DNA of 64,000 bases from the NCBI GenBank assembly GCA_933228675.1, contig OW121741.1, forward strand, positions 59,733,363 through 59,797,362. Reading direction: 5' to 3'. The notes under the pieces were generated by a model. The model had not been told where the DNA came from, did not search any database, and saw only the letters and a program-made list of their open reading frames with translations. Each line of letters opens with the position of its first letter. Position 1 is the first letter of the stretch. Shown here piece after piece: positions 13,278 through 25,501 of this stretch. Both the position numbers and the translations under genes were made by a program. This DNA comes from Stomorhina lunata (Eukaryota > Arthropoda > Insecta > Diptera > Rhiniidae).

Positions 13278-14753
13278 CAGTGGTGGTCACGTATTTAGCA
13301 CAAATGATACCTGTTATCTCTTATAGGAAATATTAAGTCCTAATTCAATTTTTTTCACTACTTTTTTCTTGTAATGTATTACACGTGATGAGAAGATGAA
13401 GTCGTATTCCTTTTATATACATATTTTTTTTAAAATTATATTTATTTTTGCAATTATTTAAAACTAACCCATAAAAAATACTGGACATATTTTTAGCACA
13501 AATTAAAAACAATATTTATTAAAAATCAAAAACAAGTTATTAATTAAAATTTCTTGAAAAAAACCTAATATTTTGTAGGATATCCTTTATTTTGTATAAC
13601 TGCCGCATATCTTTTAGGCACACTCTTCACAAGAGCCAGGTATCGCTCATTTGGGATAGCGTGGCATATTTTTTGGGTTCCTGTCCATAAATCATTTAAG
13701 TTGTTAGGTTTTATGCTTGTTATATGCTTCTCTATATCATTCCAAAGATTCTCAATTGGACTGAGATCTGGAGATTGAGCTGGCCATTTCAAAACATCTA
13801 TTTGACTCTCCTCCAAGCAACACTTCACAGTACGTAAAGTGTGTTTAGGGTCATTGTCATGCATGAAGCGCCAGCTAGGTGGCATCTTTGCCTCTGCTTA
13901 TGGTATAATGATATCGGCTAGAATATTTTTATGCAGAATGCAAGCCACACCATCACATTTCCTCCACCATGTTTTACAGTCTTTGACGTATACTTTGGTT
14001 TGTGCTGCATGTTCGGAAGATACCATACATATCTCTTTCCATCAGATCCAAATCTGCAAAACTTTGATTCGTCGCTCCAAAGTATGTTTTTCCAAAAATC
14101 TAATGGCTTTTCCAAATGGCTTTTCCAAATGCCAAAGTGATGACACTTCACTATTTATTTCACTGGAGCTCTAAAAAGGGTCGGCCACTGACATTCTATG
14201 TATTAAATAATCCTCTTTTGTTATCGTTGTTCTTGGTGTAGGTGCCCGTGAACCCTTTTTAATTGTTCCGTGTGCTTTTATAAGGCTCAAAGCATTATAT
14301 ACCATCTTTCTGGAGCAATTTAAAATACTTGCTATTTCATTTACAGGACATCCTCTCGAATTTATTTCACAAATCACCTGTCGTTGCGTATCTGTGCACT
14401 ATTTATTTTTGGCCATGTCTAATAAATATTTTATTTCTGAAAAACCTTCAACTGTACACAATATGATGAAAAACTTACCAAAAATTAATTAAAAATTCAA
14501 TAAATAACAGAAATGTTAAATGTTTAATATTTGTGCTAAATTTGTGTCCAGCTTCAATTACGTATTACCAACAAATAAATTATATATGAAGCAATTGAAG
14601 AAAGGGAATAACAAAAAGAGTAACGGGACTTGTCGATCACACCATAAGCTACACATCGTGTCAAAAAAAAAAAGAAAATTATTACTCCAACAGAAAAATA
14701 TACGGTTTTGAAAAAAACGCATAACTAGTGTGCTAAATATGTGACCACTACTG
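13278..14753 (-). mobile_element. Tc1-like DNA transposon (dead)
   Basis: The element is 1,476 bp long and flanked by TA on both sides (13,276-13,277 and 14,754-14,755). Its inverted termini read CAGTGGTGGTCACGTATTTA at the left and CAGTAGTGGTCACATATTTA, reverse-complemented, at the right. A minus-strand transposase remnant fills the centre. TA target duplications and the DDE signature place it in the IS630-Tc1-mariner superfamily, Tc1 branch. Confidence 0.93.
13565..14412 (-). pseudogene. Tc1-type transposase remnant
   Basis: Three minus-strand pieces follow the protein order. Residues at 14,377-14,171 form a helix-turn-helix (NEIASILNCSRKMVYNAL). The piece 14,151-13,918 contains the first catalytic aspartate in WSDESKF and the GGGNVMVW motif. 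The piece 13,885-13,565 contains the second aspartate in MHDNDPKHT and the catalytic glutamate in SPIENLWNDIE, the D34E spacing of Tc1 elements. Frame breaks near 14,160 and 13,900 separate them, so no intact DNA-cleaving transposase can be made. It is the only gene in its element. Confidence 0.9.
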
Positions 14754-14755
14754 TA

Positions 14756-15247
14756 TGTATATAATATAATAATATGTACATTTAATCTTTATCTAAATAT
14801 AATTCAATTATAATCTAATTTTATCAAAATTAGTTTATAATTAAATTATATATGTATATATACATAAATTAATATAAAAAAAAAATAAAAAAAAATGTTA
14901 AAATATAAATATGAATACTGACATTTCTAACGTAAATATTTTTAACATACTTCTATGTATATATTTTTAACATACTTTTATGTATATATTTTTACCAAAA
15001 AGTTTCATTTAAATAAATTTAATTCCAAGATAAAAAAAATGAAATTTACTTTTGTATATATTTTTTTTGGAATTTATGACATTTTTAACATAAGCTGAAG
15101 AGAAAAAAAAGGTAAAATTTTTTTTTTTTGAAATAATTTTATATGTATAAAATAAAGAGAACCCTCATAAATACTACACTCTTAAAATGCTATGTTTGCA
15201 TTCTGTTAACTACATTTTTAACAACATTTTAAATAATGTTATCAAAA
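14756..15247. other. AT-rich intergenic DNA
   Basis: Apart from two direct copies of aacatacttttatgtatata (14,945-14,995) there is no recognisable feature. Confidence 0.35.
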
Positions 15248-15249
15248 TA

Positions 15250-15364
15250 CAGTAGACGCCCAGAAATTAGAACCACTTTGTTTTTAGGGCGATTCAAATT
15301 TCTTAATTATTCTAATTCCTGGAAATTCTAACCGCCGAGTATTCTAATAAGTCAGTATCTACTG
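15250..15364. mobile_element. 115-bp MITE, Tc1/mariner or pogo type
   Basis: The ends CAGTAGACGCC and, in reverse complement, CAGTAGATACTG are flanked by TA on both sides (15,248-15,249 and 15,365-15,366). The interior contains inverted attctaa/ttagaac motifs. It is too short to code for protein, and its autonomous partner is unknown. Confidence 0.6.
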
Positions 15365-15386
15365 TAATAAAATAAGTTTGTTATAA

Positions 15387-16429
15387 ATGACAACATTTAA
15401 CAAAGAAGAATTTAAAGAAATTGTTGAGAAATTTTTCACCATCAAAAAAGGAATTTTACAAAATCGACCATTGTCAACAAAAGAAGAGAAAATAAGAGAA
15501 TACATTTATTGACTAATTAATGGTTATAATGAAATTTTATCATATGCTAGTTTACATATACATGACTTACCACCTACTGATAAAGAAGATACATTTTAAA
15601 AAATTTGGCACTGTAGAGAACTTTTAGTTAGATGTTTTGGAAAATTAGACTGCAAAATCAAGGTACCTCACGACATTAACTTATTTGAACTGGTTAATGA
15701 GGAAATATTCTCAGATTCTGACTCAGATTTAGGGGCTGCAAAAACTGAAAAAGATATTAAGGTTAATGTCGAAGAAATTGCCCAAGAAAACGTATTACGT
15801 ATTACAAACGTTATAGTAGAAGGTGAAACTAACGATAACACAGCTCAAGGTCAGTTTATTGTCACAAACACTCTAAAAACAAACATGGCAACCAGTGATC
15901 AAAAAAGGTCGTATATTGGTATGTGCGCCAATATCATTAGGGATAACTATGACGAAAGCCCTTTAGCTTTAGAATCATTTTTAGATAAAATTGTCTTAAT
16001 AGAGGATTTAACGGACGAAAATCTTAAAAGCACTTTTGTCACATTTTTAAAATCGAAATTGGAGGGCAAAGCCCGTGAGGCTTTACCGGAAAACGTGAGT
16101 ACTGTTGAGGATATAAAAAATGCTCTTAAAGAGAAACTTAAACCGGATAACTCCAAAATAATAGCAGGCAAAATTGCTGCACTAACCGTTAGGAACAATA
16201 ATTTTACAGAATTTGCAAAACAAGCTGAAGATTTGGCAGATGCGCTAAAACGAACAGTACTCAATATAACTATAACAATCATAGTAGTAACCATCGTAAT
16301 CAATCAAACAATAGAAATCAAACAAATTACCGTGGTAACAATAGAAGCCCAAGAGCACATGTTAGGACTTTAAACGAGGAAGTCCCTCAACCGACGTTGA
16401 GGGTAGTAGAAGACGATCAGCAGAATTAA
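15387..16429 (+). pseudogene. gag of the gypsy-type element
   Basis: The frame opens at ATG 15,387 and would encode the capsid polyprotein of the retrotransposon particle. It is stopped by TGA at 15,510 and TAA at 15,597, both in an otherwise continuous frame. The best preserved part, about 15,885-16,250, has the helical KLEGKAREALPEN region seen in insect gypsy capsids. Near 16,255 the frame changes; the other frame continues as an Asn/Arg-rich tail to the TAA at 16,427-16,429. No CCHC zinc knuckle was found. Confidence 0.75.
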
Positions 16430-16479
16430 ATAATGGAGGAGTATCAATATAATCAAATTTTCAAAAATCCGTTTATACA

Positions 16480-16812
16480 TTAAATCTCAATTATGCTGAT
16501 TTTATAAAATTAGATTGTACTGACACTAATCAATCTTGTACATACCTTGTTGACACCCAAGCTGATATATCCTTGATTAAAATCTCATGCCTTAACTCTG
16601 ATTCTGTTTTTAATGAGAACCAAATCATTACCATTACTGGTATAACCAAAAATCCCATTTTTACTCTAGGCAAAATTTGCACAAATTTAATAATTTCTAA
16701 TCAATTAATACCACAAGTTTTTCACGTAGTCAATGACGATTTTAATGGAATCCTGGGAAAAGATTTTCTTAAAAACAACAGCTGTAAAATTGATTATGAG
16801 GATTTACGATAA
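16480..16812 (+). pseudogene. gypsy aspartic protease domain
   Basis: The frame shows the retropepsin pattern: LVDTQADISLIK near 16,546-16,580 at the active site and, downstream, FNGILGKDFL (about 16,740-16,770), the conserved flap-distal GxDxL-type motif. The usual catalytic triad is D-T/S-G; here the glycine is glutamine, which should abolish activity. It lies between gag and reverse transcriptase, as expected for a gypsy pol polyprotein. Confidence 0.72.
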
Positions 16813-16898
16813 CCATTAATTTAAAAAATAAAATTTCAAAAATACCAATTTTACACGGGTCAGGTGACTATACATGTATAATACCCCCTAGAAGTGAA

Positions 16899-18678
16899 GT
16901 GTTTCGTATTTTCAATTTACAAAACATAAGTGAACCGATGTTCGTCAACTCTCAAGAAATTGTCCAAGGTGTTTTTATAAGTAAAGGGATTATAGACCCT
17001 TGCAACTCTGTTTTACGTATACTTAATACAACTGATGAATTTAAATGTATCAGAAATGATAAAATCATAGCAGAGAAACTAAGAAACTATTATGTATACT
17101 CATTAAATGAGAATAAAATAGATGATGATCGTAAAACTAAATTAATTAATATTTTAAAAAGTCAAATCCCTGATAACGTTAAGAATATTTTAATACCAAT
17201 TTGCGAACAATATGCGGATATTTTTTCTTTAGATAGTGATAAAATGACTATCAATAATTTTTATGAACAAAAACTCAGATTAACGGATTCAGCTCCAGTT
17301 ATGTAAAGAATTACAGGCTTCCTTATAGTCAGAGGGACGAAATAAACAGACAAGTCAAGAATTTGCTAGAAAATGATTTAATTGAACCTAGCAGTTCAAA
17401 TTTCAACAGCCTATTAATTTTAGTTCCCAAACTAAAATTAATGGGCTGATAAATTCCCGTTGCCACGCATCGATGATATTTTAGATAATTTAGGTCGGGC
17501 AAAATATTTTACAATTATAGATTTATTTTCTGGTTTCCACCAAATTCCGCTGCATACAGATTCTCGCGATATCACTGCTTTTAGCATGGATAATGGTTCG
17601 TTTCGTTGGAAAGTGCTACCTTTTGGATTAAATGTAGCGCCCAACTCTTTTTCACATATGATGACAATAGCTTCTTCTGGTCTTACACCTAATAAAGCTT
17701 TTTTATATGTCGACGACATAATTATTACTGGTTGTAGTAAACTACATCATTTAAATAATCTAAGAGACGTTTTTGACATTTTAAGAAAATGGAATTTGAA
17801 AATAAACCCTTATAAATGCAACTTTTTTCGACCTGAAGTTACATTTTTAGGTCATAAATGCACAGCAAATGGACTATTACCAGACGATAACAAAATCAAA
17901 GCAGTGAAAGATTATCCAATTCCAACTGATAAAGACTCAATCAGGCGTTTTGTGGCACTAGCTAATTATTACAGACGATTTATACCAAATTTTGCAATTT
18001 TAGCAGCACCATTAAACCAAATGACAAGAAAAAATATTCAATTCAATTGGAATGAAAAATGTCATAACTCGTTTCAAAGCTTAAAATCTGCTCTCTTATC
18101 ACCTGAAATTTTACAATACCCAGATTTTTTTAAACCATTTCTAGTAACGGTAGATGCATCCAAGTTTGGTTGTGGCGCGATATTAATCCAAAATTTTAAT
18201 GGCAGTGACTTACCAATTTCTTTTGCTTCGAAAAGCTTTTCAAAATCAGAACAGAAAAAAACAATAATAGAACTAGAACTTTTAGCTATTCACTTTGCGA
18301 TTAAACAATTTCGACCTTACGTCTATGGCACTAAATTTACGGTACGATCCGATCACAGACCTCTAGTCTATCTTTTTAATATCAAAGATCCTTCGTCAAA
18401 GTTAACAAGAATACGTCTGGAGCTTTCTGAATATAATTTTACGGTGGAACATATTAAAGGTAAGGACAATGTAGGAGCCGATGCTTTATCGAGAGTTTCA
18501 ATCAGCGAATTGAAGGACTCAGGTGAGCAAATTTTTGATATAACTCGTTCGATGACACAAAAAGATAAAACTATTTCGAAAAATTCTATTGAAAAACAAA
18601 GTGATAACAAATTAAAAATCTACGACAAATTTTCCCATGACTTTGACAAAAATATCCCAAAAATAAAAACAAAAATAA
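16899..18678 (+). pseudogene. gypsy reverse transcriptase and RNase H
   Basis: A linker segment (16,899-17,306) precedes the polymerase. A frame change near 17,303 and a deletion near 17,440 have removed part of the fingers. From 17,460 a long open frame holds DLFSGFHQIPL, LPFGLNVAPNSF and the catalytic YVDDIIITG, then the connection and an RNase H with D in VTVDASKFGCG, E in IIELELLAI and D in RSDHRPLVY. Coding stops at 18,678 where the CACTG-ended transposon begins. The product would copy element RNA into DNA in the cytoplasmic particle. Confidence 0.92.
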
Positions 18679-21333
18679 CACTGTAATACACGGGAAAAAT
18701 GCAGGGGTTCTCATATACTAATTCTGTTTTGGGGGAGTCCATGGAGTACGAAAATAGTAATATTTTTTTTGATCACTTCGTTAAGTATATTTTTTAACAG
18801 CAAATGTAACGTAAAACCATTATTTACGAAAATTTAAAGAAAAAAATCATAACTTCTTTATTTGACAGTCGATTTAACTTTTGTTTTCAATGGATATTAG
18901 ATGCGAATTCGGCTTTTCTGAAAATATTTTCCGTTTGAAGATCGCCCATAAAATGGCTATTTTATAGCGCTTAAAATAAAAAAAATGCAATTTTTTCAAC
19001 AAATTTTCATTTTCTGCCGGATCCCAATTTTTTGTTGGGCAACAAATTTATGTTTTATAAATTTTATTTAAAAGTACATTTAGTTGGCTTTTTAAAATGT
19101 ACAAGTAGACTTCGAGTTTCTCATCGAAAGGTTGCGCAATTTGGTATTATTAGTAATAAAAATAAATTAAAAAAATTAATATTTCTTTAAAAATGTGTGA
19201 TAAAAGTAATAATTTTTGTTTCATTTGTGGACTTTTTGTGGACAAAAAAAAAATGAAATTGATTTATCGGTTAATGAACATGTTATTCCATTATACGAAG
19301 AGTACTTTAGTCGTTGTTTTGTTCGTGGATTGTGGTATGTACCCTCTGTTTGCTGTTCATCGTGCTATTCGACACTTAGATCTTGGAAAATGCAAAGTGG
19401 CTCCACTGCAATGCCTTTCGTTGAACCCGTTGCTTGGCTTCCACAACGTGTACATAGACCAAATAATTGCTATTTTTGTTTAACTTGCACTAAAGGTTAC
19501 CACTTTAAAATAAGAAAATTAATTAAATACGTAGACGTTGACCATGTTATTAAATCAGTATTGCGTCAAAATAAAGATTTAATCAAAGAAAACACAGCAG
19601 AATTATCACCAGAGTCAATTGAGCCTGAAACATTTCCAACCCTTTATGAAAGGCCAGCATCAGAATTTATCCCACCAGAAGCTGAACTAAGAGAACAACG
19701 CTTAATTTCATCAGGAGAATTTCATGACCTGGTACGCGATTTAGAACTGTCAAAGAGACAGACGGAACTTTTAGGATCAAGAATGAAACAATGGAATTTC
19801 TTAGATGAGAGTGTCAATATTACTTTTCGTAGAAGTGAAGAAATGGGTTTTTTTTTTTTCAAAATTTCTGTTTTGTATATACAATATATATAAACTTTAG
19901 GCCTGAAAGCAGTACTTTTACATAACGGGAACTTATTTCCATCAGTTCCTTTGGCTTACGCTACTGACATCAAGGAATCGTACGAGAGTATGTCTGAAAT
20001 TTTGAATTTAATAGACTACAATTCTCATAACTGGCAAATTGTTGCTGATTTTAAAGTATTGACCATTTTAAATGGTATGCAAGGTGGCAACACAAAGTTT
20101 CCATGCTATTTTTGCGAATGGAACAGCCGTGCAACTGAGCAACATTATATTCAGAAAAATTGGCCTCCTCGTACAGCGTTTGTTGTTGGTGAAAAAAATA
20201 GTATAAACATTCCTTTAGTCAACCCAGCAAATATAATTTTACCACCTTTACATATTAAGCTGGGTTTAATAAAACAGTTTGTCAAAGCACTTGATAAAAA
20301 TGGTTTAACATTTAAATATCTTGAAAGAAGTTTTCCACGAATAACGTATTTTTTGTGATGCAGACATTAAAAAAATTAAAATATATATTCTACAACAGGT
20401 ATATTTGTCGGTCCACAAATAAGACAACTAATGAGAGACCAAAATTTCTTAGAACAAATGTCGTATTTAGAAAAAAAAATGCATGGGAAGGCTTTGTTGC
20501 AGTGTGCGAAAACTTTCTTGGGAACAAAAAATGTAAAAACTACGAAGAAGTGGTTAGTAAAATGCTTTCTTCCTACCATTCGATGGGTTGCAAAATGTCA
20601 ATCAAACTGCACCATCTCCATGCTCATTTAAATATGTTCCCGTCAAATTTAGGACAAATGAGCGACGAACAAGGTGAGAGATTTCACCAAGAAATTTTTA
20701 AAATAGAACAGCGCTATGTTGGAAAAAACAAAATAAGTATGCTTTCTAACTACTGTTGGTCCATTAAGCGTGATACGAGCACAGAAAATTATAATAAGCA
20801 GGTGAAACGCAAGCATTTCTAAGAAAAAACAAAAAAAAATAAAATTTGCATTTAAAAAAACTAAAAATTTTCGGTTCGTTTTTCTTTAAATTTGCTTGTT
20901 CTTAACCATTTTGGAAAGCCTATTTAATGAGGTTTTTAACGAAATAAAAAAAAATATATTTACTGTCACACAAAAATATACAGACAGACAGAAAATGAAA
21001 ATTGATAAAAGTTATTTTTGTTTGTAATATAAATGCCAATAAAATTGCCATTTCTTGGCTGATTTTTAAAAGGACATTTTTTTAGTGAGGCAAGGCATGT
21101 ATCCTTCAAAATGTAGAAAAAAAATTTAAGTAGTTTTAAAAATAAAAAGTTACGATTTTTTTTACTTAAATTTTCGTGAATAGAGATTTTAAGCTATATT
21201 TGCTGTTAAAAAATATACTTAACGAAGTGACCAAAAGAAATTGTTACTACTTTCGTACTCTATGGACTCCCCCAAAACAGAATTGGTATGTGAGAACCCC
21301 TGCATTTTTTTTCTTTACATTTAGATCACAGTG
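18679..21333 (+). mobile_element. DNA transposon with CACTG ends and long TIRs (CACTA/Mirage/Chapaev type)
   Basis: The 2,655-bp element splits the gypsy pol gene. It begins CACTGTAAT and ends ATCACAGTG, and TAA on both sides (18,676-18,678 and 21,334-21,336) is a 3-bp target duplication. Behind a short variable stretch the arms match over about 180 bp, for example tgcaggggttctca and ttctgttttgggggagtcca. A decayed transposase lies between them. CACWG ends with a TWA duplication suggest the CMC superfamily, perhaps Chapaev3-like; the superfamily name is an inference. A sister element with homologous protein is at 57,126-62,252. Confidence 0.82.
19193..20822 (+). pseudogene. Transposase remnant of the CACTG-ended element
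   Basis: Pieces in order: an N-terminal CFICG zinc-type motif (19,193 onward), a frame change at an A9 run near 19,243, a segment to 19,893 with a NNCYFCLTCTKGYH cluster, a break at 19,845-19,900, then 19,951-20,358 with VADFKVLTILNGMQGG and CYFCEWNSRATEQHY, and 20,355-20,822 with MSIKLHHLHAHL and DEQGERFHQE. The last two motifs also occur in the sister element at 58.2 kb. The stretch between 19,845 and 19,900 looks like a lost segment or non-canonical intron. The protein family is common in animal genomes, but I am not certain of its formal name. Confidence 0.72.
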
Positions 21334-21525
21334 TAATTAATATCAATAATAACGGTAAAATATTATTATGTTTATTTCAGTTTATTCAGAAATTTAAAAA
21401 AGTGCTAACTGTTGAATTTGAGTTTGTTAACGAAACAATTAACTTAGATTATTTGCTTTCGAGACTGCAGAGTACAGTCAACAATCACAAAATATACAAA
21501 GCAGAATGGCAAAAAAAATGATTTA

Positions 21526-22663
21526 TTTTTTACAATTTATAAAATACAAGAATTAAAAGAGCGCGGTACCAATATTTTAAAAACCTTAGAGATAATTTTA
21601 ACAGAAACAATTGAGACGATATTTGAGGACGAAAAGAAACAAAAGCTTATGCAAATATACCACAGTGATCCTATTCTAGGCGGACATTGCGGTCAAAAGA
21701 AATTATATGCAAAGCTTCGTACTAAGTTTTATTGGAAGAAAATGACAAAAGACATTGCAAAATTTGTTAAGAATTGCCCTGATTGTATTTTAAATAAAGT
21801 TAGGTCAACAAATTTAGAACAACTTGTTTTTGCACCAACTCCAACAAAAGCATTTGATATATTAGTTATAGACACAATAGGCCCGTTACCTCAATCTGCA
21901 CACGATAATAAATACGCATTAACATTAATGTGTGATTTGACTAAATACTTGATAACAATAGCTATACCTGATAAGTCGGCACAAACAGTTGCCCGAGCAA
22001 TTTTTGAAAACTACATTTTAGTATATGGGAAAGCCAACACCATAAAGTCAGGTATGGGAACAGAATTTAAAAACGAACTTTTTTCGGAACTATGCAAATT
22101 TTTTCAAATAGATTTAAAATTGTCGACTGCCTATCATCATCAGACAATAGGAACGGTTGAACGTAATCATCGCACCTTTATTGATTATCTTCGTGCCTTC
22201 ATAAATGAAAACATGTCTGACTGGGACACATATCTGAGATATTTTACTTTTTACCATAATACCACATCAAATACCGTCTTTGACAATAAATTTAGTCCTT
22301 TTGAGCTAGTTTTTGGGAAAAAAGCCTAATGAAGTATGTAACAATCTGGATCCAGTTAATAACGTGGACAACTACAGTAAGGAAGTTAGGTATAGATTAC
22401 AAAAAACAAATATACTAGCACGACAACTGATTGATAAACATATGACAAGAAACAAGAAATTCTATGATAAACTTTCAAAACCTATAACCTTGAAAATTAA
22501 TGATTCAGTATTATTACAAAAAGAGCCATATAATAAACATGAAAGTATTTACGAGGGTCCATACACTGTAACAAATATTGACAACACAAATGTAACTATA
22601 TATGATAAACAAGTAAATATAAAACAGTACACAAAAATAGAATCAGAACATGTTAAAACATAA
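21526..22663 (+). pseudogene. gypsy integrase
   Basis: This is the continuation of pol after the inserted transposon. An HHCC zinc domain is seen in YHSDPILGGHCGQ and CPDC (21,658-21,790). The DDE core has D in LVIDTIGPL and E in TIGTVERNHRTF, but the second aspartate is replaced by glycine in KSGMGTEF (about 22,050). A frame change near 22,320 leads into the C-terminal domain, which ends at 22,663 with EGPYTVTNID. Neither integration nor particle formation can be expected from this copy. Confidence 0.88.
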
Positions 22664-22969
22664 AATTTTTTGAAATCAACTATTTAATGATTTAATTAAA
22701 TTGTAACTAAAAGCGAACAAAAAAAATCTTATTGTAAACATATTTCTTAGATAAATCTTTAAAACTTATTTTAGATAAAGTTTGAGAAATATTAAAGCAG
22801 CTAAGATTGATCACCTTGCTTGATTTAATATTTCTCATATAATAAAGGGAGGTACGTAGGTACGGCCAATACCTATAATGCTAAACTTTAATTAAAACAT
22901 ATACATACTTCAAATTTTGTTATTATATTATATTATATTATATTTTATTTTTTGTTATTAAAAGGGAGG

Positions 22970-23156
22970 TGTAGTGAATCCCCTTAATTACTCTAAGTCT
23001 TTATTATAAATATCTCTTAATCATATTCATTAAGTACCAAATAATCGTTAAGTATAAAATATTCTGATATAAAATAGAGCAAATAAAGAAGAGGACAGTC
23101 TTTCTTGAACCCAATTCGGGGACACATGTTTTATTTCCACGAAACGTATTACAACA
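22970..23156 (+). repeat. 3' LTR of the gypsy-type element
   Basis: It starts TGTAGTGAAT directly after the purine tract and ends ATTACAACA, so it has the expected TG...CA limits and is about 187 bp. It contains an AATAAA polyadenylation signal near 23,083. No second copy exists upstream of gag, so it cannot be confirmed by LTR comparison. Confidence 0.65.
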
Positions 23157-23157
23157 T

Positions 23158-23312
23158 ATCAAGCATTTGTGTGGGGCTCAACTAAGTCAGTAATCAGAAA
23201 CTATATAATAATCAATATATTCTTACGATTTTGTACTTTACTTTTGAAACACCATTGGTGAAGGGTATCCAAGATTCGGCAAAGCCGAATATACCACTCT
23301 TACTTGTTTAAA
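23158..23312 (+). mobile_element. 3' end of a Helentron-like repeat
   Basis: This is the same 155-bp stretch as 62,680-62,833, running from agcatttgtgtggggctcaac through the TTCGGC-AAA-GCCGAA hairpin to CTTACTTGTTT. The gypsy element therefore inserted into, or was joined to, a member of this repeat family. The 5' part of the copy is missing. Confidence 0.7.
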
Positions 23313-23699
23313 TATTGTAGAGTCATAAATGATTTGTTATAATATAATATTTTTTAAAAAATATAATAAAAACTCGGTTACAAAATTTTGAACACAGAAT
23401 AAAAAATTAAAAAATTTTTAATAATATAAAAAATTAAAGAAAACGATTGCAATATTCATTAAATATGTTCAAATAATTCAAAATACCGTGTCTTAAAATA
23501 AAAAAATAGAACTGGTAAGTAATTGTAACATTGATTTGAATTTCCTTTGATATTTATATTAGTATCATTTCTTTATAACAGGTTTCAAGAGGTTTTTTAA
23601 TTCAAACTTGTCCAAATTAGAATTTATTTAAGTACTACATTCATACATAATTCACAGGACATTCCAATTATAGCAACGGATACTTCTCTCATACAATGA

Positions 23700-23850
23700 G
23701 CTGCACCTGATTTTATTTTTAGACTCATTGAAAGGGACCTACGTGTTAACTTCGGCTCCGAACGCCTAGCTGAGTTTAGAAAATTTGTTTTTTCAAGTGG
23801 GTCTGGCCGGGGATCGAACTTGAGACCTCAGCTATACCACGGCGGCTCAC
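23700..23850 (-). mobile_element. tRNA-derived SINE remnant
   Basis: On the minus strand, gccgccgtggtatagctgag is followed by caagttcgatccccggcc. The second half fits the tRNA B-box (GTTCGAtCC) and the first resembles an A-box at suitable spacing. The sequence lacks a full cloverleaf, and a non-tRNA body follows, which points to a SINE rather than a working tRNA. Ends and duplications were not defined. Confidence 0.45.
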
Positions 23851-24457
23851 GAGTAAGTATTATTTTGTTGTTTTGAATATTTATAAATTGTATTATTATA
23901 AACCTATATCCGTTTTATATTTTAAGGTAAACATCGCCGTGCTAAAAACACAAATTCGTTTAAAGCAAAATAATTCATATGGAAGCAATGGCACATAAAT
24001 AGAACGGAGAATCTATAGCCGCTAAGAAAATGTATGTCATTCTTTTATCTTTTATCACTTTGCAAATGATTTAATACATAATTCACAAATAAATCTGACA
24101 ATAAGTACAGAGCTTAAAATGCAGTTTATTTCTTAGTTTATTTATTTCGTTATGATATCATTATGATATTGTTTGGTTTGTTGGGTTACTACATATATTT
24201 TCACTACATATGCAACGCAATGTTTGTACTTGTTACGTTGCAAAATAATTTGCATACAGATTATGTAATAGAAATGATATGATACATATACTAGCTTAAA
24301 ATTTCCAAATTTCCAGTTCTTAAGGAAAATTCAAAGTTCTAATATTTTCTCCATAAATCACAAATTCTGACAAAAAATTTTAAAATAGTACCTTAAAATT
24401 GACCAACGTTTAGTTTTAAATAGTTTTAAATAAAAATCTTAAGAGTTAATTTCTTAC

Positions 24458-24841
24458 CATATTTTGGTAAATCAAAGCATGCCTCTCCTGTTCGTTGCAA
24501 ATTCAATAAGTGGTTTAGCCATGTACTCACATCCTCTTCAGATTCCATAACAATTCCAAAACCACCTTCTTTAGATGCAAGAACAATAACAAATTCATGT
24601 TTACTAAACAATCGTCGATTTATGTTGAAACAATTTTTAATTATAATTGTTCGTTTAGGAGTAACCCCCGATTTATACTTTTTTTCATTGTCGTAATATT
24701 CAATTCTCGCGACACTGTTGGATGTCTCGCTATATAATACAAAATATTTTTTTTTCATAGTTTTTAACTTTTTATAATAACCGCTTAGCAAAACGCCATC
24801 GTCCCTTAAAACTGATAAATGTTGCTTTGACATCTTGCTTC
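24458..24841 (-). CDS. chico: First coding exon of insulin receptor substrate (PH domain)
   Basis: The exon follows a TTTTTAG acceptor (24,842-24,843), starts at ATG 24,833 and ends at a GTAAGA donor (24,457). It encodes about 125 residues with a pleckstrin-homology fold: SGYYKKLKTMKKKYFVLY in the first strands, EYYDNEKKYKSG and CFNINRRL in the middle, and the invariant tryptophan in STWLNHLLNLQ. These are the N-terminal features of IRS proteins, called chico in flies, which dock on the activated insulin receptor at the plasma membrane. The frame is uninterrupted. The phosphotyrosine-binding exon should lie further left on the same strand but is not in the window; the intervening repeats would then be intronic. 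It is the only confident host gene. Confidence 0.8.
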
Positions 24842-25501
24842 CTAAAAATAAAAAGATAATTACATTTAGAAAATTTTATTAGTTTGAAACTTAGAATTTT
24901 ATCAAGTTAAGTCCGACTATTTGATACCCATTACGTCTGTAGTAAAGTGTAAACTATTCAATAAATTTAAAAGTTTTCCTTAATGAGAGCTTATTTTTTA
25001 TCACAGAAAAATATTTCAAATTTTAGAAATGTCACGAAATTTTTGTGCAAACAAGTGGGGATCACATCTAATTTATCATTGGCCTTACTTCATCTAGAAT
25101 GAAGATGGAAGTGCTGGAACCGTAAATGGAGAGCGGTATCCCGTTTATGATAGAAAATTTATTACGTCCTGCTCTTGAACAGGGGGCTTATTATGTAATT
25201 CGATTCGAAAGACAAATCATTCGTATTTGAACAATTCGTATTATGTAGTACTATTTTCGAATAATTATTTACGAAAGTACGGAAATTTCTTTCGATTCGA
25301 AAATAGTACTTTTTTTTCCTTCGTAAATACAATTATGTAGTACGAAAACGTATGTAAAAAGAAGTTGAAATTTTCGTATCACATTCGAAAGCAATTTAGT
25401 GTCGAAAGGTATAAAAAAATATAAAATGTAAGTACATAAATCAAAATAAATAATAAATAAATAAATTTTAAAAACAAATTTCTATATTTATTAATGTAGG
25501 A

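Larger units (their letters stand above)
15387..23156 (+). mobile_element. Ty3/gypsy-type LTR retrotransposon (mdg3-like), 5'-truncated and interrupted
   Basis: Gag, protease, reverse transcriptase-RNase H and integrase occur in gypsy order, followed by a purine tract (aaaagggagg, 22,960-22,969) and a 3' LTR. No 5' LTR or primer-binding site is visible upstream of gag, where a MITE ends at 15,364. A DNA transposon occupies 18,679-21,333. Every reading frame carries lesions and there is no envelope gene. Assignment to the mdg3-like lineage rests on the look of the Gag and is inferred. Confidence 0.88.

Noticed and set aside
23770..23850. Functional tRNA gene
   Set aside because: No acceptor stem pairing or complete cloverleaf; only promoter-box similarity.
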